This document shows, one piece after another, positions 18,745-26,512 of a DNA stretch of 64,000 nt (positions within the stretch are counted from its first letter, which is position 1; each line of letters opens with the position of its first letter). Made by a program: the position numbers and the translations under genes. Below the pieces are notes generated by a model. It did not search any database, was not told where the DNA came from, and saw only the letters and a list, made by a program, of their open reading frames with translations. Origin of the DNA: Verrucomicrobiota bacterium (GTDB taxonomy: Bacteria; Verrucomicrobiota; Verrucomicrobiia; Opitutales; Opitutaceae); the NCBI GenBank assembly GCA_023428905.1, contig JAEYWP010000004.1:496001-560000 (forward strand), read 5' to 3'.

Positions 18745-20100
18745 ATGCGGCTCGAGAAAATCATCGCCCGGGGCCGCATCATCGAGCTTCGCAGTTCGGA
18801 CATGAAAGGCGCCCTGGAGGAACTGCTCCAGGTCTCCGTGGCGCGGTTTCCCGACCTGAAGCCGGAAGCGCTGCTCAAGGGCTTGCTGCAGCGGGAAAGC
18901 ACCATGACGACGTACCTCGGCGAGGGCGTGTCCCTGCCGCATGTCCGCGTCAAGATGCCGCGACGTTACATCCTCGCGATCGGACGCAGCCGGATGGGGG
19001 TGCGCCACGATGGCGGTAAGGAGGATGAGGCAATTCGTCTGATCCTGATGCTGGTGGCGGATGAGAAGGCGCGCGACTACCTTCAGGTGCTGGCGTCGCT
19101 GGCGCGGCTGGTGAAGGAGCCCGATTTGGTCCGCACCCTGATTGAAGCGCCGACCCTCGATGACCTGCACGAGCGCATGTACGCCGCTTTCGGCGGACTT
19201 TTGTCCCGCCCGGTGCAGGCTCAGCAAAACCGCATCAACCGCATGATGATTCGGGAGGCCGCCCGGGTCGCGCAGGGCGCGGGCTGCAATGCCATCATGC
19301 TCTTTGGTGACACCTTTGTCGGGGGGATCGAACCGGAGGGCTGGTTCGAAAAACGGCGTACCATCCTCGTCACGCGCAACCTCGTCGAGACGGGGGACGG
19401 CGACGACGACATGACGGAGGTGATTCAGGTGCGGTCGTTCTCCAACCAGCGCCTGGCCCAGCTGCGAAGTGCGGTCCTGGTCGCGCTGACACGCGGAGTG
19501 ATTTCCTTTAACGACCGGGTCTGCTGCCTGGGCGGCATCACCGGCAGCAATCAGTTCGACACCCTGGTGGTGGTGGACGTGGAGCGCGAATTTCAAGCCT
19601 TGCTGACCGGCCAGAACGACCTGCTTCCCGAGGACGTGAAGCCGGAGGTGCTGGAGCGAGTGATCGCTGTCGCTACCGAACTTGCAGTGGAGGGCAGGGA
19701 GGGCCGGCCGGTCGGATGCCTGTTTGTCGTCGGCGACACCGGGCGCGTGGAGAAGCTGACCAAGCCACTCGTCTTGAATCCATTTTATGGGTACAAAGAG
19801 GAGGATCGGAACATCCTCAATCCCTTCATGGATGAGACGGTGAAGGAGTTCTCGTCCATCGACGGGGCCTTTATCATCCGCGGCGACGGCGTGGTGATGT
19901 CGGCGGGCAGTCTGATTCAGGCGACCGACTACGACCACGCGCTGCCGAGTGGCCTGGGTTCCCGGCACGCCGCGGCGGCCGCCGTTTCCGTCGCGACCCA
20001 GTGCATCTCCATCGTGGTCTCCTCGAGCACCGGTCAGGTCACGCTTTTCCGCCGGGGCGTGATGTTGCCGTTGACGGACAAGAAGATGACTGCGACCTGA
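18745..20100 (+). CDS. PTS EIIA-2 / PK-like / DisA_N fusion, probable diadenylate cyclase
   Basis: Three-part soluble protein of 451 residues that probably makes c-di-AMP from two ATP. Residues 1-150 look like a fructose-type PTS EIIA domain, with the phosphorylatable His in GEGVSLPHVR (H66). Residues about 160-345 form an alpha/beta region resembling the pyruvate-kinase-like domain of DacZ-type cyclases (INRMMIREAARVAQGAGCNA...). Residues about 360-445 are a DAC (DisA_N) domain with the DGA motif (SIDGAFIIRGDG, 373-375) and GLGSRHAAAAAVS, where the usual RHR reads RHA. The rest of the DAC signature (ISIVVSSSTGQVTLFRRG) is present. It follows nuoA by 32 bases. The altered third motif residue leaves activity open. 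Confidence 0.78.
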   Translation: MRLEKIIARGRIIELRSSDMKGALEELLQVSVARFPDLKPEALLKGLLQRESTMTTYLGEGVSLPHVRVKMPRRYILAIGRSRMGVRHDGGKEDEAIRLILMLVADEKARDYLQVLASLARLVKEPDLVRTLIEAPTLDDLHERMYAAFGGLLSRPVQAQQNRINRMMIREAARVAQGAGCNAIMLFGDTFVGGIEPEGWFEKRRTILVTRNLVETGDGDDDMTEVIQVRSFSNQRLAQLRSAVLVALTRGVISFNDRVCCLGGITGSNQFDTLVVVDVEREFQALLTGQNDLLPEDVKPEVLERVIAVATELAVEGREGRPVGCLFVVGDTGRVEKLTKPLVLNPFYGYKEEDRNILNPFMDETVKEFSSIDGAFIIRGDGVVMSAGSLIQATDYDHALPSGLGSRHAAAAAVSVATQCISIVVSSSTGQVTLFRRGVMLPLTDKKMTAT

Positions 20101-20197
20101 CCTGGTCGGGGCAGGCGGGCCAAGCCTCCGGTGCAAAAAAGAGATTGCTTAGGCTGAGGCGGGCCGGTTTGTTCGACCCTTTCAACCCATTCTCCTT

Positions 20198-20362
20198 ATG
20201 CAAGAAGTCGTCATCCTGGAATGCACGGAAGCCAAGAAAGAGGGCAAGCCCGTGTCTCGTTACCTCACCACGCGCAACAAGAAGACCGTGACCGAGCGCA
20301 TCGAGAAGAAGAAGTACAACCCGAATCTGCGCCGTCACACCCTCCACAAGGAGATCAAGTAA
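20198..20362 (+). CDS. rpmG: 50S ribosomal protein L33
   Basis: Small ribosomal protein of 54 residues (MQEVVILECTEAKKEGKP..., YLTTRNKKT, KKYNPNLRRHTLHKEIK). The YxTxRNKK and YNPxLRRHTLHKE motifs are diagnostic of L33. It has a single cysteine, so it is the zinc-free (C-minus) type. It ends at a strong terminator 25 bases later and lies 97 bases after the DAC gene. Confidence 0.95.
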   Translation: MQEVVILECTEAKKEGKPVSRYLTTRNKKTVTERIEKKKYNPNLRRHTLHKEIK

Positions 20363-20386
20363 GCGGTCGCCAGGTCGTCCCTTTCC

Positions 20387-20417
20387 AAAACTGATCCTTC
20401 GGGATCAGTTTTTTTTT
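20387..20417 (+). terminator. Rho-independent terminator of rpmG
   Basis: An 11-bp stem AAAACTGATCC / GGATCAGTTTT closes a TTCG tetraloop and runs directly into further T residues. Confidence 0.95.
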
Positions 20418-20449
20418 GCCCCGCAGCAGGGGGGCGCGGCAGTTGCGAC

Positions 20450-20722
20450 TCAGCGAGCGCCCGAAGCGGGCCGGTTCTGCTCGGAGTCAGACGATTGCTG
20501 CTGCTGTTGCTGCTGCGCACGACGGGCGGCGCGCCAGCCCTCGCGATGTTTGCGAATCCAATCCAGCAGGGCGCGCTCAAACCCGATGTCGTATCCAAGC
20601 CGTTCCGACTCTATCCATTTGTGCCGGAGGATCTCTTCACGTTCGGCGAGAAACTCCTGGTAAAGGGTGGACTGCTTTACGAAGTCACGGGATGGCTCGG
20701 TCTCTTTTGCGGATGGCGTCAT
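20450..20722 (-). CDS. Small hypothetical protein with KWIESE/GYDIGFERALLDW motif
   Basis: Protein of about 90 residues, function unknown. Seen: RDFVKQSTLYQEFLAEREEI, then RHKWIESERLGYDIGFERAL followed by LDWIRKHREGWR, and a glutamine-rich, low-complexity tail with seven Gln in a row. The central block is like small conserved proteins and the C-terminal part of some DUF4032 proteins in which a (K/R)WxxSE(R/K)xGxD pattern occurs; this is a weak resemblance. The ATG at 20722 is chosen because conservation-like sequence begins shortly after; the frame is open upstream to 20962. No Shine-Dalgarno sequence is evident. Confidence 0.6.
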   Translation of the reverse strand: MTPSAKETEPSRDFVKQSTLYQEFLAEREEILRHKWIESERLGYDIGFERALLDWIRKHREGWRAARRAQQQQQQQSSDSEQNRPASGAR

Positions 20723-21077
20723 GGCGACCACGGCGAAGCTGGTTAAGAGAGGGCGGCATTCGGACATCGAGGTTCCGCTGCCCAGAAGATCTCCGAAGAA
20801 CGACAAAAAGCGCGAATGTCCCATGCGTGAAGTGCCAGGCCGCCGAAGGCTTCGGAAAGCGTGCGCCCACCCGGGGACGACGCCGCAGAGGTGAGAAGGA
20901 GGGTCCCAGTCGTTTTCAGGAACATCACCACTACGTGGAAAGGCGGCATGGCGTCGGAACAAAAGGTAAGTTTGGTCAGATGCCTGTCAATCCTGGGGAA
21001 CCCCCCAATTTTGTGCAGCGGACCGACGCGCGCCGCACGGTGCCGCTGCCCCGGAACGTGGGTCTGCTGCGGGCGGC
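20723..21077. other. 355-base intergenic stretch
   Basis: Lies between the mrp stop and the small hypothetical gene, both on the minus strand. One minus frame (about 20743-20953) could encode a short peptide beginning MPPFHVVVMFLKTTGT with a hydrophobic start, but it has no recognisable domain and no start signal; not called as a gene. No repeat, hairpin terminator or RNA gene is evident. Confidence 0.4.
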
Positions 21078-22154
21078 TCATGCCTCGCGCGCCGGTGCCT
21101 TTGAGAGGCGGGCGAGCAGCGCGTGGGCGATGCCGCGGAACACGTCGGCGGCCTCGCTGGTGGGATCACCGACAACAATCGGTTGGCCGCGGTCTCCGCC
21201 CGCACGGATTTCCGTCAGGAGAGGGACCTGGCCGAGAAGGGCGGTGCCGAGCGATTGGGCGGTCGATGCGCCGCCTCCTTCTCCAAAGAGCTCGTGGCGC
21301 ACGCCGGCCGGATCGACGAAATAACTCATATTTTCCGCTACGCCCAACAGCGGGACATTCACTTTCTGGAACATGAGACCACCCTTGCGCGCCACCTGCG
21401 TTGCCGCCGGCTGGGGCGTCGTGACAAGAAGCGCGCCGTCCAAGGGAATGGTTTGGACGAGGGAAAGCTGAGCGTCGCCCGTGCCGGGCGGGAGATCGAT
21501 CAGAAGGATGTCCAGTTCACCCCAGGTCACGTTCTGCACAAACTGCTGCACCGTCTTCATCACCATGGGCCCGCGCCACACCACGGGGGTGTTGTCGTCC
21601 ACGAGAAACCCCATGCTCATCACCTTGACGCCGTGGTTCTCCAGCGGAACGAGCGAATCTCCCTCGACCTCCGGACGCCCTTGGATGCCCATCATCAATG
21701 GGACCGACGGACCGTAGATGTCACAATCCATCAAACCGACGCGTCCCGGCCGCCCTTCGGCTTCCGAGATTTGAGCGAGGGCGCAGGCGAGGTTGACCGC
21801 GAACGTCGACTTGCCCACCCCGCCCTTGCCGGACGCGATTGCAACCGAATACCGGATACCTTTGGGCGCATTGCCTGAGCCGGCGAGATTGCTGCCTCCG
21901 ACCGGTGTCTTGGGCGCGGAAACCGCGACGTCGATGATCGTCTCCTTCACCCCTGGAAGGGCGCGCAGGCATTTCTCGACCTCGGTCTTGAGGAAAAGCG
22001 GGATCTTCGGATCCGAAGTGGTCAGTGCCAGCGACACCTTGGCGGTGCCCTCGACCAGAGCGGCGGAGCGGACGAGCCCAAACGACACGATGTCGCGGCT
22101 GAATCCGGGATACTTGACTTGTTTGAGCGCCTCTTTGATCGCTTCGGGTGTCAC
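21078..22154 (-). CDS. Mrp/NBP35-family ATPase lacking the CxxC motif
   Basis: P-loop ATPase of the Mrp/ApbC family, normally an Fe-S cluster carrier in the cytosol. From the GTG at 22154 (358 residues): a DUF59/MIP18-like N-terminal domain (TPEAIKEALKQVKYPGFSRD), the deviant Walker A GKGGVGKST (109-117), switch region DLPPGTGDAQLSL and C-terminal NMSYFV...ELFGEGG. At the place where the family has CPxC between NMSYFV and ELF, this protein reads DPAGVRH, so the bridging cluster ligands are missing. An ATG at 22259 would add 35 residues but overlaps the start of the divergent TolB-like gene; the GTG gives the normal N-terminus. Confidence 0.88.
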   Translation of the reverse strand: MTPEAIKEALKQVKYPGFSRDIVSFGLVRSAALVEGTAKVSLALTTSDPKIPLFLKTEVEKCLRALPGVKETIIDVAVSAPKTPVGGSNLAGSGNAPKGIRYSVAIASGKGGVGKSTFAVNLACALAQISEAEGRPGRVGLMDCDIYGPSVPLMMGIQGRPEVEGDSLVPLENHGVKVMSMGFLVDDNTPVVWRGPMVMKTVQQFVQNVTWGELDILLIDLPPGTGDAQLSLVQTIPLDGALLVTTPQPAATQVARKGGLMFQKVNVPLLGVAENMSYFVDPAGVRHELFGEGGGASTAQSLGTALLGQVPLLTEIRAGGDRGQPIVVGDPTSEAADVFRGIAHALLARLSKAPAREA

Positions 22155-22257
22155 GGTTTGAGTAGTTAAAAGACGGAAGGTTTTACGTTGTTTAGGTTCG
22201 CTCCCCTGTAAATAGAAATGGCCTTTCGATCTCACCGTTAAGCCTCCCTGTTCACTC

Positions 22258-23436
22258 ATGCAAAAACTCCTGCGAATTTTCCTGGCATTGATCTCCCTCA
22301 TGGCGCTCCCGCTTTTCGCCCAGAAAGGCAAATCCTCCGAGAGCATCGGCGAGGTGGTGGTGGCCGGCTTGAACCAGATCCCGATCTCGATCAGCGGCTC
22401 GCCGGAGCTGAGCGAGCTCGCACATCTCGCCTTTTCGGCGCATGGCCGCTACCGGCGCGTCGCCAGCGGCGGACAGTTTGAGCTGCGCTTCACGTCCGCC
22501 GGTGGAAACCAGGTGCGGGTCGATGTGTTGAAGGGAGGCCAGGCGATCACCTCGCAGACAGTGAGTGGAAACAGCCCCCGCAATGCACTCTTCCGCGCCG
22601 CCGACGTGGCAGTAAAGGCCACTAGCGGCCTGAACGGTTTTTTTGCCGCGAAACTGGCCTTCGTAAGCGAGCGCAGCGGCCGCTCGGAGGTGTTTGTGAG
22701 CGATCTCTTCCTTGGCGACGCACGCCAGATCACCCGGGACAACGCGCATGCGCTCACCCCGCGCTGGGCGCCGGACGGCAATCGCCTCCTCTACACCAGC
22801 TTTTTCAAGTCCGGCTTTCCGGACATCTTCCTCATCGACCTCTCGTCCCTGCAGCGCACGACGTTTGTCAGCCTGAAGGGGACAAACAGCGGCGCACGCT
22901 TCAGCCCCACGGGTTCGCAGGTCGCCATGGTCCTTTCCGGCGAAGGCAATCCCGAGCTCTACGTCAGCAATGCGCAGGGCCGGGGAATCACGCGCCGCAC
23001 CCGCACGGACGGTGTCGAGTCTTCACCCTGCTTCTCGCCCGATGGCAGCCAGATCGTTTATGCCGCCGAGCCGGGCCCGCAGCTCTACATCATGTCGGCC
23101 GCGGGCGGTTCACCGCGCCGCGTCACGTCAGGGATCAGTGGATACTGCGCCGAGCCGGACTGGAGCCGCGCCGACCCCAACAAGATCGCCTTCACCATGC
23201 GCGAGGGTCGCAACTTCCAGATCGGGGTGCTGGATCTTCGCACCGGTCAGTCGAAGCGGGTCTCCAAGGCCCCGTTTGACGCGGTCGAGCCGGCCTGGCT
23301 GGCGGATGGACGCCACCTGGTCTTCACCGCCCGTGCGGCCAACACCCGTAGTCTTTGGATCCTGGATACAGAGAATGGCGTGGCGAAGAAGATTAGCTCC
23401 ATCCAGGCGGAAAAGGCTTCACCGTGGTGGCCTTGA
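22258..23436 (+). CDS. TolB-like beta-propeller protein
   Basis: Periplasmic protein with TolB-type WD40-like repeats. Seen in 392 residues: signal peptide (LLRIFLALISLMALPLFAQ), an N-terminal alpha/beta domain, then repeated propeller blades with the PDG signature (TPRWAPDGNRLLYTS, ARFSPTGSQVAMVLSG, PCFSPDGSQIVYAAE, PAWLADGRHLVFTA). It ends at a terminator. TolQRA and Pal genes are not adjacent, so its role as a true TolB in outer-membrane constriction is inferred only from domain order. Confidence 0.85.
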   Translation: MQKLLRIFLALISLMALPLFAQKGKSSESIGEVVVAGLNQIPISISGSPELSELAHLAFSAHGRYRRVASGGQFELRFTSAGGNQVRVDVLKGGQAITSQTVSGNSPRNALFRAADVAVKATSGLNGFFAAKLAFVSERSGRSEVFVSDLFLGDARQITRDNAHALTPRWAPDGNRLLYTSFFKSGFPDIFLIDLSSLQRTTFVSLKGTNSGARFSPTGSQVAMVLSGEGNPELYVSNAQGRGITRRTRTDGVESSPCFSPDGSQIVYAAEPGPQLYIMSAAGGSPRRVTSGISGYCAEPDWSRADPNKIAFTMREGRNFQIGVLDLRTGQSKRVSKAPFDAVEPAWLADGRHLVFTARAANTRSLWILDTENGVAKKISSIQAEKASPWWP

Positions 23437-23458
23437 TTCTGCGCTGAAATCGACCAAG

Positions 23459-23489
23459 GCCGGCGCATCCAGCGCCGGCTTTTTTATTT
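23459..23489 (+). terminator. Rho-independent terminator of the TolB-like gene
   Basis: Stem GCCGGCGC / GCGCCGGC with loop ATCCA, followed by TTTTTTATTT. It overlaps the last codon of the convergent antitoxin-like gene. Confidence 0.92.
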
Positions 23490-23921
23490 GGCGAGTCCGG
23501 CCGCTTTCTCGAGCTGCGTGACCAAGCCGTCGACGTTTTTAGCGCCGGGCGCCGTCTCGGCCGCCTCGATTGGCTTTTTGTTTTTGAGCAGCGGGGCAGG
23601 GGAGTTGAACCAGGCGCGGGCGGCGCCTTCGTCCTGATTGCAAAGCGCCAGGACCCGCTTGTAGAGCCGGCCGATGCGGAGGAAGGACGCGTTCTTCGCT
23701 TCGTCCACCGCCTCTTCCCCGCCCCTTCCCCGCCGCAAGCGGTGGGGCGAGACGCCGCTGAGGCGCTCAAACTGCTCGGCGGACATTCCCACCCTCGACG
23801 CAACTTTCCACAGCTCCCGCGCGGTCAGGGGCGACTGCAGTCGGACGAGCATTTCGTCGACGGAAGCGAAGGGGCTGGCGGAGGAGTTCGCCGGGTCGGG
23901 CGAAGCGGGTGAACTGGACAT
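23484..23921 (-). CDS. Orphan Xre/MbcA/ParS-type antitoxin-like protein (DUF2384)
   Basis: Protein of 145 residues resembling antitoxins of RES-Xre toxin-antitoxin systems. The N-terminal half holds a helix-turn-helix-like region (LTARELWKVASRVGMSAEQF, SGVSPHRLRRG), the C-terminal half the toxin-binding DUF2384 pattern (LCNQDEGAARAWFNSPAPLL, then AAETAPGAKNVDGLVTQLEK). Normally a RES-domain toxin gene follows directly; here the downstream gene is the convergent tolB-like gene and the 228 bases upstream are empty. It is either an orphan regulator or the remnant of a lost pair. Confidence 0.6.
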   Translation of the reverse strand: MSSSPASPDPANSSASPFASVDEMLVRLQSPLTARELWKVASRVGMSAEQFERLSGVSPHRLRRGRGGEEAVDEAKNASFLRIGRLYKRVLALCNQDEGAARAWFNSPAPLLKNKKPIEAAETAPGAKNVDGLVTQLEKAAGLAK

Positions 23922-24149
23922 CGCCGGAACGTGGCGCAGCCGTGCGGTTCAGCAAGGAGAGATCCGCGGATTTTGACTGGAATGCACCCGGCAGGGGCAC
24001 GTCACAGGCCCGTGCACGAACCCGCTGCGGGGTGACCCTCTCACGCGACGCATGAGACATGCTCATGGACCTCGAAGGCGTTCGATCGTACCTTTCATGC
24101 CCGGCCGCTGGGGCGAGAGCCGCCAGGCGGGTCTGCGTCAGCACGGAGG

Positions 24150-25148
24150 CTAATAGCTGCCCGTGTTTGTCCACGCCAGCGGCACCCCGAACTGCCTCAG
24201 GATGGCTTCGATCTCCACCTGCCGGCGCGCGAGGGCCTGATCAATGGCGTCGCGCAGGGCATGTTCGTCACGTTCGACGCCCAGGCAGACTTCGTACCCC
24301 TCCAGAATGCCTTCCGACCCGTCGCCGCCCCCGATCGGGACCAGGGTGACGTTTCCCGGGTACTGTTGGGCAAGATAACCGGCACGCGGGCCCCAGAGAA
24401 TCGCCGTGTCGATCTCGCCGCGTGCCAGCGCGTCCAATAGCGGCGAACGGGTGCCATCACCGGCGCGATATCGCTCGATGTTGGCCGTCAGTCCGCGCTG
24501 TGCCAGCGCCTCCTCGACTGACACGCCACCCTCCGGGCCTTCCTCCATCTGCACGCCGATCCGAAGCGAGCGCAGGGCAGGATCGTCGAGGGAAGAAAGC
24601 GGGAGGGTTCGGTCGGATCGGTAGACCAAAACGTACCCGCTGCGGTAATACGGGGCAGTCGTCAGGGTTCGCTGCGCGCCCTTCGCCACCGCGGCGACGA
24701 TCTGGCAGCCTGCCTCCCGCAACCCCTGCCGGAACGTCCCGCGGTGCGTGGGCGTCCAGACGTATTCGACGGTTGCTCCGATCTCATCGGCCAGGAGCGC
24801 GACGATGCGGTTTTCGAAGCCCTCCAGTCTTTGATTGGAGAAAGGCAGGTTGTCGGGATCGGCCGCGACGCGCAGCACCGGGATCGTCGGTGAGGCGACG
24901 ACCGCGGGCTGGGTGATCGGGATCTCGTTACCGACCATGCCTTCACCTGGAACGGTAGCCTGTGATGCAAGGGCGGCGGTGAACGCGGTCTCTCCGCTCC
25001 CGGCGCCCTCGATTGCATCCATAGGCAGCGGAACCAGGCAGAGCAGACAGCCAAGTACGGCGCTCCACTGCCGAGACAGGCGCGGTGAAGAGACGTTTGA
25101 TTCGCGGTGGAGGGGGCCGGCCACGTTCGTCAGACTCCCAGAATCCAC
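24150..25148 (-). CDS. XoxJ/MoxJ-like periplasmic substrate-binding protein
   Basis: Periplasmic binding protein of the type associated with quinoprotein (methanol/alcohol) dehydrogenases. Seen in 332 residues: a hydrophobic signal-like segment (SAVLGCLLCLVPLPMDA, about 29-45), then LRVAADPDNLPFSNQRLEGF, the family opening, RTLTTAPYYRSGYVLVYRSD and a C-terminal lobe with EVCLGVERDEHALRDAIDQA. The start codon is GTG, the only in-frame start that keeps the signal segment. No xoxF, xoxG or ABC transporter genes are nearby, so partner and ligand are unknown. It is divergent from the DMT transporter gene. Confidence 0.75.
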   Translation of the reverse strand: MDSGSLTNVAGPLHRESNVSSPRLSRQWSAVLGCLLCLVPLPMDAIEGAGSGETAFTAALASQATVPGEGMVGNEIPITQPAVVASPTIPVLRVAADPDNLPFSNQRLEGFENRIVALLADEIGATVEYVWTPTHRGTFRQGLREAGCQIVAAVAKGAQRTLTTAPYYRSGYVLVYRSDRTLPLSSLDDPALRSLRIGVQMEEGPEGGVSVEEALAQRGLTANIERYRAGDGTRSPLLDALARGEIDTAILWGPRAGYLAQQYPGNVTLVPIGGGDGSEGILEGYEVCLGVERDEHALRDAIDQALARRQVEIEAILRQFGVPLAWTNTGSY

Positions 25149-25261
25149 GAGGGTGTCGTAGCGACCTCCCGAGCGGGGCGTCCGGGGAAGTACTGTGCCT
25201 CCTGCCTCCGTTAACGGGATTGCCGCGTCCTCCGAGCGCGGGCAGGCTTGGCGGTTTTCGC

Positions 25262-26158
25262 ATGCCCTGGGTCATTGGCAGCATCCTCTCCGCGCTCTTC
25301 CTCGGGTTTTACGACCTGACGAAAAAACACGCACTGCGCGACAACGCCGTGATCCCGGTGCTCTTCTTTAGTACGGTGGCGTCCGCCTCGGTATGGGGAG
25401 CGCTGATGCTGACTCACGCGGTCGCTCCCGGGCGCTTGCCGCCGTCGTTGACGGTGGATCCGCTGAGCCCCTCGCAGCACCTGCAGTTGCTCACCAAGTC
25501 CGGCATTGTCGGGCTCTCATGGTTCTTCACCTACTTCGGGATTAAACACCTCCCGCTCTCCCTGGCCGCTCCCATCCGCGCGACCGGCCCGCTTTGGACC
25601 TTGCTGGGAGCGGTCCTAATTCTCGGAGAAAGGCCAAATTGGGTGGAGGGCCTGGGAATCGCGACCACGCTCGCGTCTTTCCTCAGCCTCTCGCTCGCTG
25701 GCCGGAAAGAGGGCATCCACTTCCATCGCAACAAATGGATCGCCTTCATGCTCCTGGGCACCCTCTGCGGCGCGGTCAGCTCACTTTACGACAAGCACCT
25801 GATGGGAACCCTGCAGTTCAGGGCCGGAACCGTGCAGGCGTGGTTTTCCATTTATCTGGTCGCCGTTTTCCTACCCCTCGTCATCGGGTGGAAACTGCGG
25901 CTCTGGCCGCGCAACACCTTTGAATGGCGCTGGAGTATCCCGTTGATCGGGCTGGTTCTGCTGGTCGCCGACTTCGTGTATTTTGATGCGCTGCGGGACC
26001 CCGAGGCCCTGGTCTCGCTGGTTTCAAGCATCCGGCGCGGCAGCACCCTGGTGGCTTTTCTCGGCAGCCTTTGGTTCTTCCATGAAAAACACGGGCTGCG
26101 GAAGCTTCCCGGGGTGCTCGGGGTGCTGCTTGGGATCACCCTTACCATCCTCGGCTGA
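25262..26158 (+). CDS. EamA/DMT-superfamily transporter
   Basis: Inner-membrane metabolite exporter of the drug/metabolite transporter superfamily. From the ATG at 25262 the 298-residue protein has about ten membrane helices arranged as two five-helix EamA repeats; each half ends with the usual GEx or HEK element (ILGERPNWVEGLGI near 123; FFHEKHGLRKLPGVLGVLLG near 275). Substrate unknown. The open frame extends upstream but that part is proline/arginine-rich and unlike the family. It is followed at once by a short tandem repeat. Confidence 0.82.
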   Translation: MPWVIGSILSALFLGFYDLTKKHALRDNAVIPVLFFSTVASASVWGALMLTHAVAPGRLPPSLTVDPLSPSQHLQLLTKSGIVGLSWFFTYFGIKHLPLSLAAPIRATGPLWTLLGAVLILGERPNWVEGLGIATTLASFLSLSLAGRKEGIHFHRNKWIAFMLLGTLCGAVSSLYDKHLMGTLQFRAGTVQAWFSIYLVAVFLPLVIGWKLRLWPRNTFEWRWSIPLIGLVLLVADFVYFDALRDPEALVSLVSSIRRGSTLVAFLGSLWFFHEKHGLRKLPGVLGVLLGITLTILG

Positions 26159-26240
26159 GGACCGTGGGTGAGGGCTGTCACACCGGTTGCCACCGGACCG
26201 TGGGTGAGGGCTGTCACACCGGTTGCCACCGGACCGTGGG
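26159..26240. repeat. 36-bp tandem direct repeat, two full copies plus 10 bases
   Basis: The unit beginning GGACCGTGGGTGAGGGCTGT and ending CACCGGTTGCCACC occurs at 26159-26194 and again, identical, at 26195-26230; the first ten bases recur at 26231-26240. Copies are contiguous without spacers. It starts one base after the stop codon of the DMT gene. Confidence 0.95.
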
Positions 26241-26512
26241 CACGCCAGGCGAAGAGGCTGACTGCGAAAAAGGCCAGCAGGTGGGTGATCACCGGCTCCC
26301 AGCCTGCCGCGGACTCGCCCGCGAGGGGAAAGGGCTCCCGGTGCGCGGCACCCATATTCCGAAAGGGTAAAGGGGCAGGCGGACGACAATGCCCGGCCGT
26401 GCAGGAGGCGTTGAGGCGCGAGCGCGCGGCTGGGGGCGGTTCACTGGCGCGTTCAAATGACTGCATCCCGGTGCGCTCGTGACCCCCGGGGTCGCACCGT
26501 ACTTGTGCCAGC
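26241..26512. other. Rest of a 354-base intergenic stretch
   Basis: Together with the tandem repeat before it, this separates the DMT gene from the VOC gene. No convincing ORF, terminator or RNA gene is seen. A short plus-strand frame through the repeat is Cys/His-rich only because of the repeat. Confidence 0.4.

Noticed and set aside
17217..20362. Start of a complex I (nuo) operon
   Set aside because: Only nuoA is present; the following genes are an EIIA/DAC fusion and rpmG.
20743..20953. Short minus-strand peptide with hydrophobic start between mrp and the small hypothetical gene
   Set aside because: No domain, no start signal and an uncharacteristic Cys/Ser-rich end; too little support to call.
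23437..24149. Complete RES-Xre toxin-antitoxin pair
   Set aside because: No RES-domain ORF is present on either strand beside the antitoxin-like gene.
26159..26240. CRISPR array
   Set aside because: The 36-bp units are contiguous with no spacers, only two full copies, and no cas genes are in the window.
26164..26370. Small Cys/His-rich ORF with possible heme-binding motif
   Set aside because: The CHTGCH sequence arises from the tandem DNA repeat, has CxxxCH rather than CxxCH spacing, and has no signal peptide.
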